From the NCBI GenBank assembly GCA_905331475.1, contig CAJNYU010000191.1, forward strand, positions 1 through 64,000: a DNA stretch of 64,000 bases. Direction: 5' to 3'. Source of the stretch: Rotaria socialis. Taxonomy: Eukaryota; Rotifera; Eurotatoria; Philodinida; Philodinidae. The position numbers were made by a program, and so were the translations under genes. Positions 61,301 to 64,000 of the stretch are shown piece after piece. The stretch's first letter is position 1. Every line of letters begins with the position of its first letter. Below the pieces are notes generated by a model. It had not been told where the DNA came from and did no database searches. It was given only the letters and a program-made list of their open reading frames with translations.

Positions 61301-64000
61301 TGCCCAATTATGATATGTTAATGATTCATCAAGTTTCTTTGTTCGATCATCTGTTGCTTGTTTTAATGTTTCCCAATGGTTGAGTAAATCTTTACATTTA
61401 CGTTCAATATCAGGATTTCCAACTTCATCAGTTAATTGTGAGCCTAATTGTTGAAGATTTTGTACATTTGGTTGATGAGATCCAAGATCGACTTCAAAGC
61501 GTTTATGTTTACGACGTAAATTTTGACTTTGATTGAAATCACGACCATAGTCATCACTGGTAACGAGTAATTTCTTTTCTCTAGAAAAATAAGAGCAAAA
61601 TTAAATAAATCGTGGTGATAACGATGGATCATACTTTAGTTGAGCTTCTTCATCTTCAAGATCACGAATAAATTGATGAACAGTTGATGCTTCTTGTAAA
61701 CGTTGACGTCGACCATCACTTTGATTGCGAACTCTGAATAGAAAAATATTAATTCAACTATTGAAATTTTTCATTGAAAACGAACTTTTCAAAACGATCA
61801 TTGATTGAATTTCGTGTTTCTTTGATATTATCAACATCGAACATATTGTTTTCAATAAATTCATCAGCAGTTTTGTTTAATTCAATAATAGCACTCTGAA
61901 AAGAAAAACGAACACAATTATATATATATATATATATATTGTGTGTTGGGAGTTCAAGCAACGATGAGTGTTAGGTTTGTAAAATTTAATTAAGAGAACT
62001 TCTTTCTCGAATTGGCATACTCGTGAAAATGTTGTCTAGAAGTTGTGATCTGCCATGAAATTGTCACCATAGAGGTTTCATACACCTTACTCATTTTCCT
62101 TAGCATAACTCTCTCATAGATACCCAACAGGACAATGTCAATAGGAAAAATTCAGGTGCCTATTTCCAAATTCTATAAAGTACCTCATGATTAGTAATAT
62201 CATTTTCAAGTAATTGTTGTTTTTTGAGCATATTTTGTACGGATGTCAAGTCTCGGCCAACATCATCATTCACCAATTGATTTTCAATCTAAACAAAGCG
62301 GGAAAACGATTGTGATCGATCCAAAAACAAATCTCATAACATACTTCGCCAAGCCAAAATTCAACATCTTTAACACCAGCATTAAATGTCTGTTGTCGTG
62401 ATGCTTCTTTTAATTTCAAACTCTTGTCGGATGATTTTTGTACAAGAAATTCCCATTGTTCAATGATTTGTTGTAAACGATTATCAACAGTTGTTTCAAG
62501 ACCAGCACATTTACGTGAATCAATAAGACCTTTTCAAAATGCCAAAACAAATAAAATACAAATTTCTCTTCAAAAACGTTTCCGTACCTTTGCCCATGCC
62601 AATAATCGATTGAATACGATCAGTATTAGCTGCTAATTCAGCAACAAAAGCTTGATGTTTTTGACTCTTACTCTAAATAAAACGAAGCAAATCCATCATG
62701 ATCTTACTATTAATAAAAAGATAGTAATGTATGATTTCATGCAAGATTGTTGCATCATGCTAAAAAATGCACTAGCACACACGAAATGCACGCTCATCCA
62801 AAATGGCAAATAACTCTGCGAGTAATTCTCATCCAATTCAATATCACAGACAAATACAAACAGGAGACTTACTTGTATTTTTTTAGCCTAGGTATATATA
62901 TATATATTTATTTATTTACAGATGTTTTTCCAAGTTTAGATCTTTATTCATTCTATTTTGGTCTACCACCAAACTCTTGAATCAATTAGAACTGTTTACT
63001 TTCTCTTCTTACCTGTAAATTTTGTGTTTCTTTGACGGGTTCATCAGAAGCAGCAGCTAATTTATCGGCAATCCAAGCTTCAATTTCTTCAGCATCTCTT
63101 GAAAAGTCTTGTAATGTTTGAGATTCGCCAAGACGTGAACGATATTCCATCATGGCTTGACGAAGACGAGTCCAACGATCAAGTACACCTTGTAGACGAT
63201 CATCAATGCCAGCTTTCTCATAATGATCTTGAGATACTAATTGATTTGCAAACTGTTTCAAGTTGTTGATTTTATCTTCCTAAAATATACGTCAATGGTA
63301 TGATCTCATCTGTTTATTGCTTCACACTGGTGACAAATGATTTCATAAGGGACGATTTACCGCCACACATTTTCATTATATTATAAAACTTACTTGAGCT
63401 TTGATAGCTTTATCGAAATCTTCATGTCGTTTAATAGCTGCTTCAACAACTTCGACGGCTTCATCTTTTAAAGCTTTTTCTCGACTTTCCATCCATGTTT
63501 CAGCTGTATCACAATCACGATAAAACAATTGAAGTTCTAAAAATTAAAGAAAAAGCAAAACATACGATCTTTTCATTCTGATAGATATTTTTTTTCATAC
63601 CAAGACATTCATCTAATTTATCTTGTCGTTCTTTCCAAGCACTAAAATGGAATTTTTTGTTTCTTTCTTATTTCGAATTATCAAAGATGTAAAACTTACG
63701 TTTCAAGATGTTGTCGAATTTCATCCATTTCCAATAATCTTTGTTTAATATCTTCACCAGCAAAATGTTCAGCATTGATAAGATCATTACCGAAATCTTC
63801 AAATGCTTGAAATGCACCTGAACGTGCATCGATTTCAGAACGATGTTCATGATGACGTTCAAGTAAAGCTTCAGCGCCTGGGACATCACGTGCAAGTTCA
63901 TCCGATGATATTTGTTGAATAATTGATTTAATAATAGCAGCTAAATCGCGGAAGTCAGTTAAAAACTTTTGATAATCATAATCATCTAATAATTTTGCCT
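58400..64000 (-). CDS. SPTAN1: Alpha-spectrin, C-terminal ~1150 residues (5' part beyond the window)
   Basis: Membrane-skeleton protein pairing with beta-spectrin. Nineteen exons (minus) from beyond 64000: 63700, 63641-63601, 63536-63394, 63279-63013, 62672-62588, 62529-62345, 62288-62184, 61895-61786, 61733-61635, 61580-61112, 61055-60896, 60378-60150, 60096-59907, 59854-59675, 59619-59507, 59454-59400, 59341-58944, 58786-58636, 58576-58400; all phases agree. Spectrin repeats are in the alpha-II order: [68 protein letters not shown]. The EF-hand end follows ([52 protein letters not shown]). EF-hand 1 has Glu at loop position 3, Leu at 5 and Asp at 12, a weak calcium site at best. A 17-residue tail rich in Ser, His and Pro extends beyond the vertebrate end. 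Confidence 0.95.
61919..61940. repeat. (TA)n microsatellite in an alpha-spectrin intron
   Basis: About ten TA units in the 288-nt intron between 61896 and 62183, next to a TGTGTG patch. A similar (TA)n tract lies at 62891-62906 in another spectrin intron. Confidence 0.75.

Overview
The window looks like animal nuclear DNA, most likely from a bdelloid rotifer or a similar small invertebrate. It is AT-rich. Every well-modelled gene has introns, mostly 48-75 nt with GT..AG ends, and there are unmistakable animal genes: alpha-spectrin, a nicotinic-type receptor subunit, SDCCAG8, CPLANE1, BIR/RING IAPs and LITAF. Two genes (an intronless fungal-type dioxygenase and a phage-T4-type RNA ligase) look horizontally acquired, which also fits a bdelloid. 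The species call is inference. All splice models were made by hand: donors and acceptors were chosen so that reading phase is kept across every junction.

Layout. 0-18 kb: three inhibitor-of-apoptosis genes, one cut by the window start (minus strand) and two complete tandem paralogues (plus strand) with identical intron positions. Around them are several small transposons: a fully palindromic Tc1/mariner-type MITE, a hAT-type MITE inside an IAP intron, a 1.4-kb composite repeat holding a degenerate minisatellite, a hammerhead-like motif, and a nearly complete but dead mariner (maT-like, DD37D). 18-31 kb: a small unrecognised gene, the phytanoyl-CoA-dioxygenase-like gene, a second hAT-type MITE, a LITAF-like gene and the RNA ligase. 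31-40 kb: a nicotinic-type Cys-loop channel subunit, then a long empty stretch holding a perfect 166-bp inverted repeat. 40-64 kb is gene-dense: a RING/B-box gene facing SDCCAG8 tail to tail, then CPLANE1 and the C-terminal third or more of alpha-spectrin, all minus strand.

How the genes relate. The IAPs carry three BIRs, a probable UBA-like segment and a RING, so they resemble caspase-inhibiting ubiquitin ligases. SDCCAG8 (centrosome and ciliary base) and CPLANE1 (ciliary transition zone) are neighbours on the same strand and are both ciliopathy genes in vertebrates. The other genes do not form an obvious pathway. I found no CRISPR array, no rRNA and no convincing tRNA.

Most notable: a nicotinic-type subunit with the Pro-Ala pair before M2 that marks anion-selective channels; a complete T4 Rnl1-type RNA ligase in an animal gene with an intron; a near-identical inverted IAP segment that stops abruptly, suggesting gene conversion; and a MITE that fully explains a length difference between paralogous introns.
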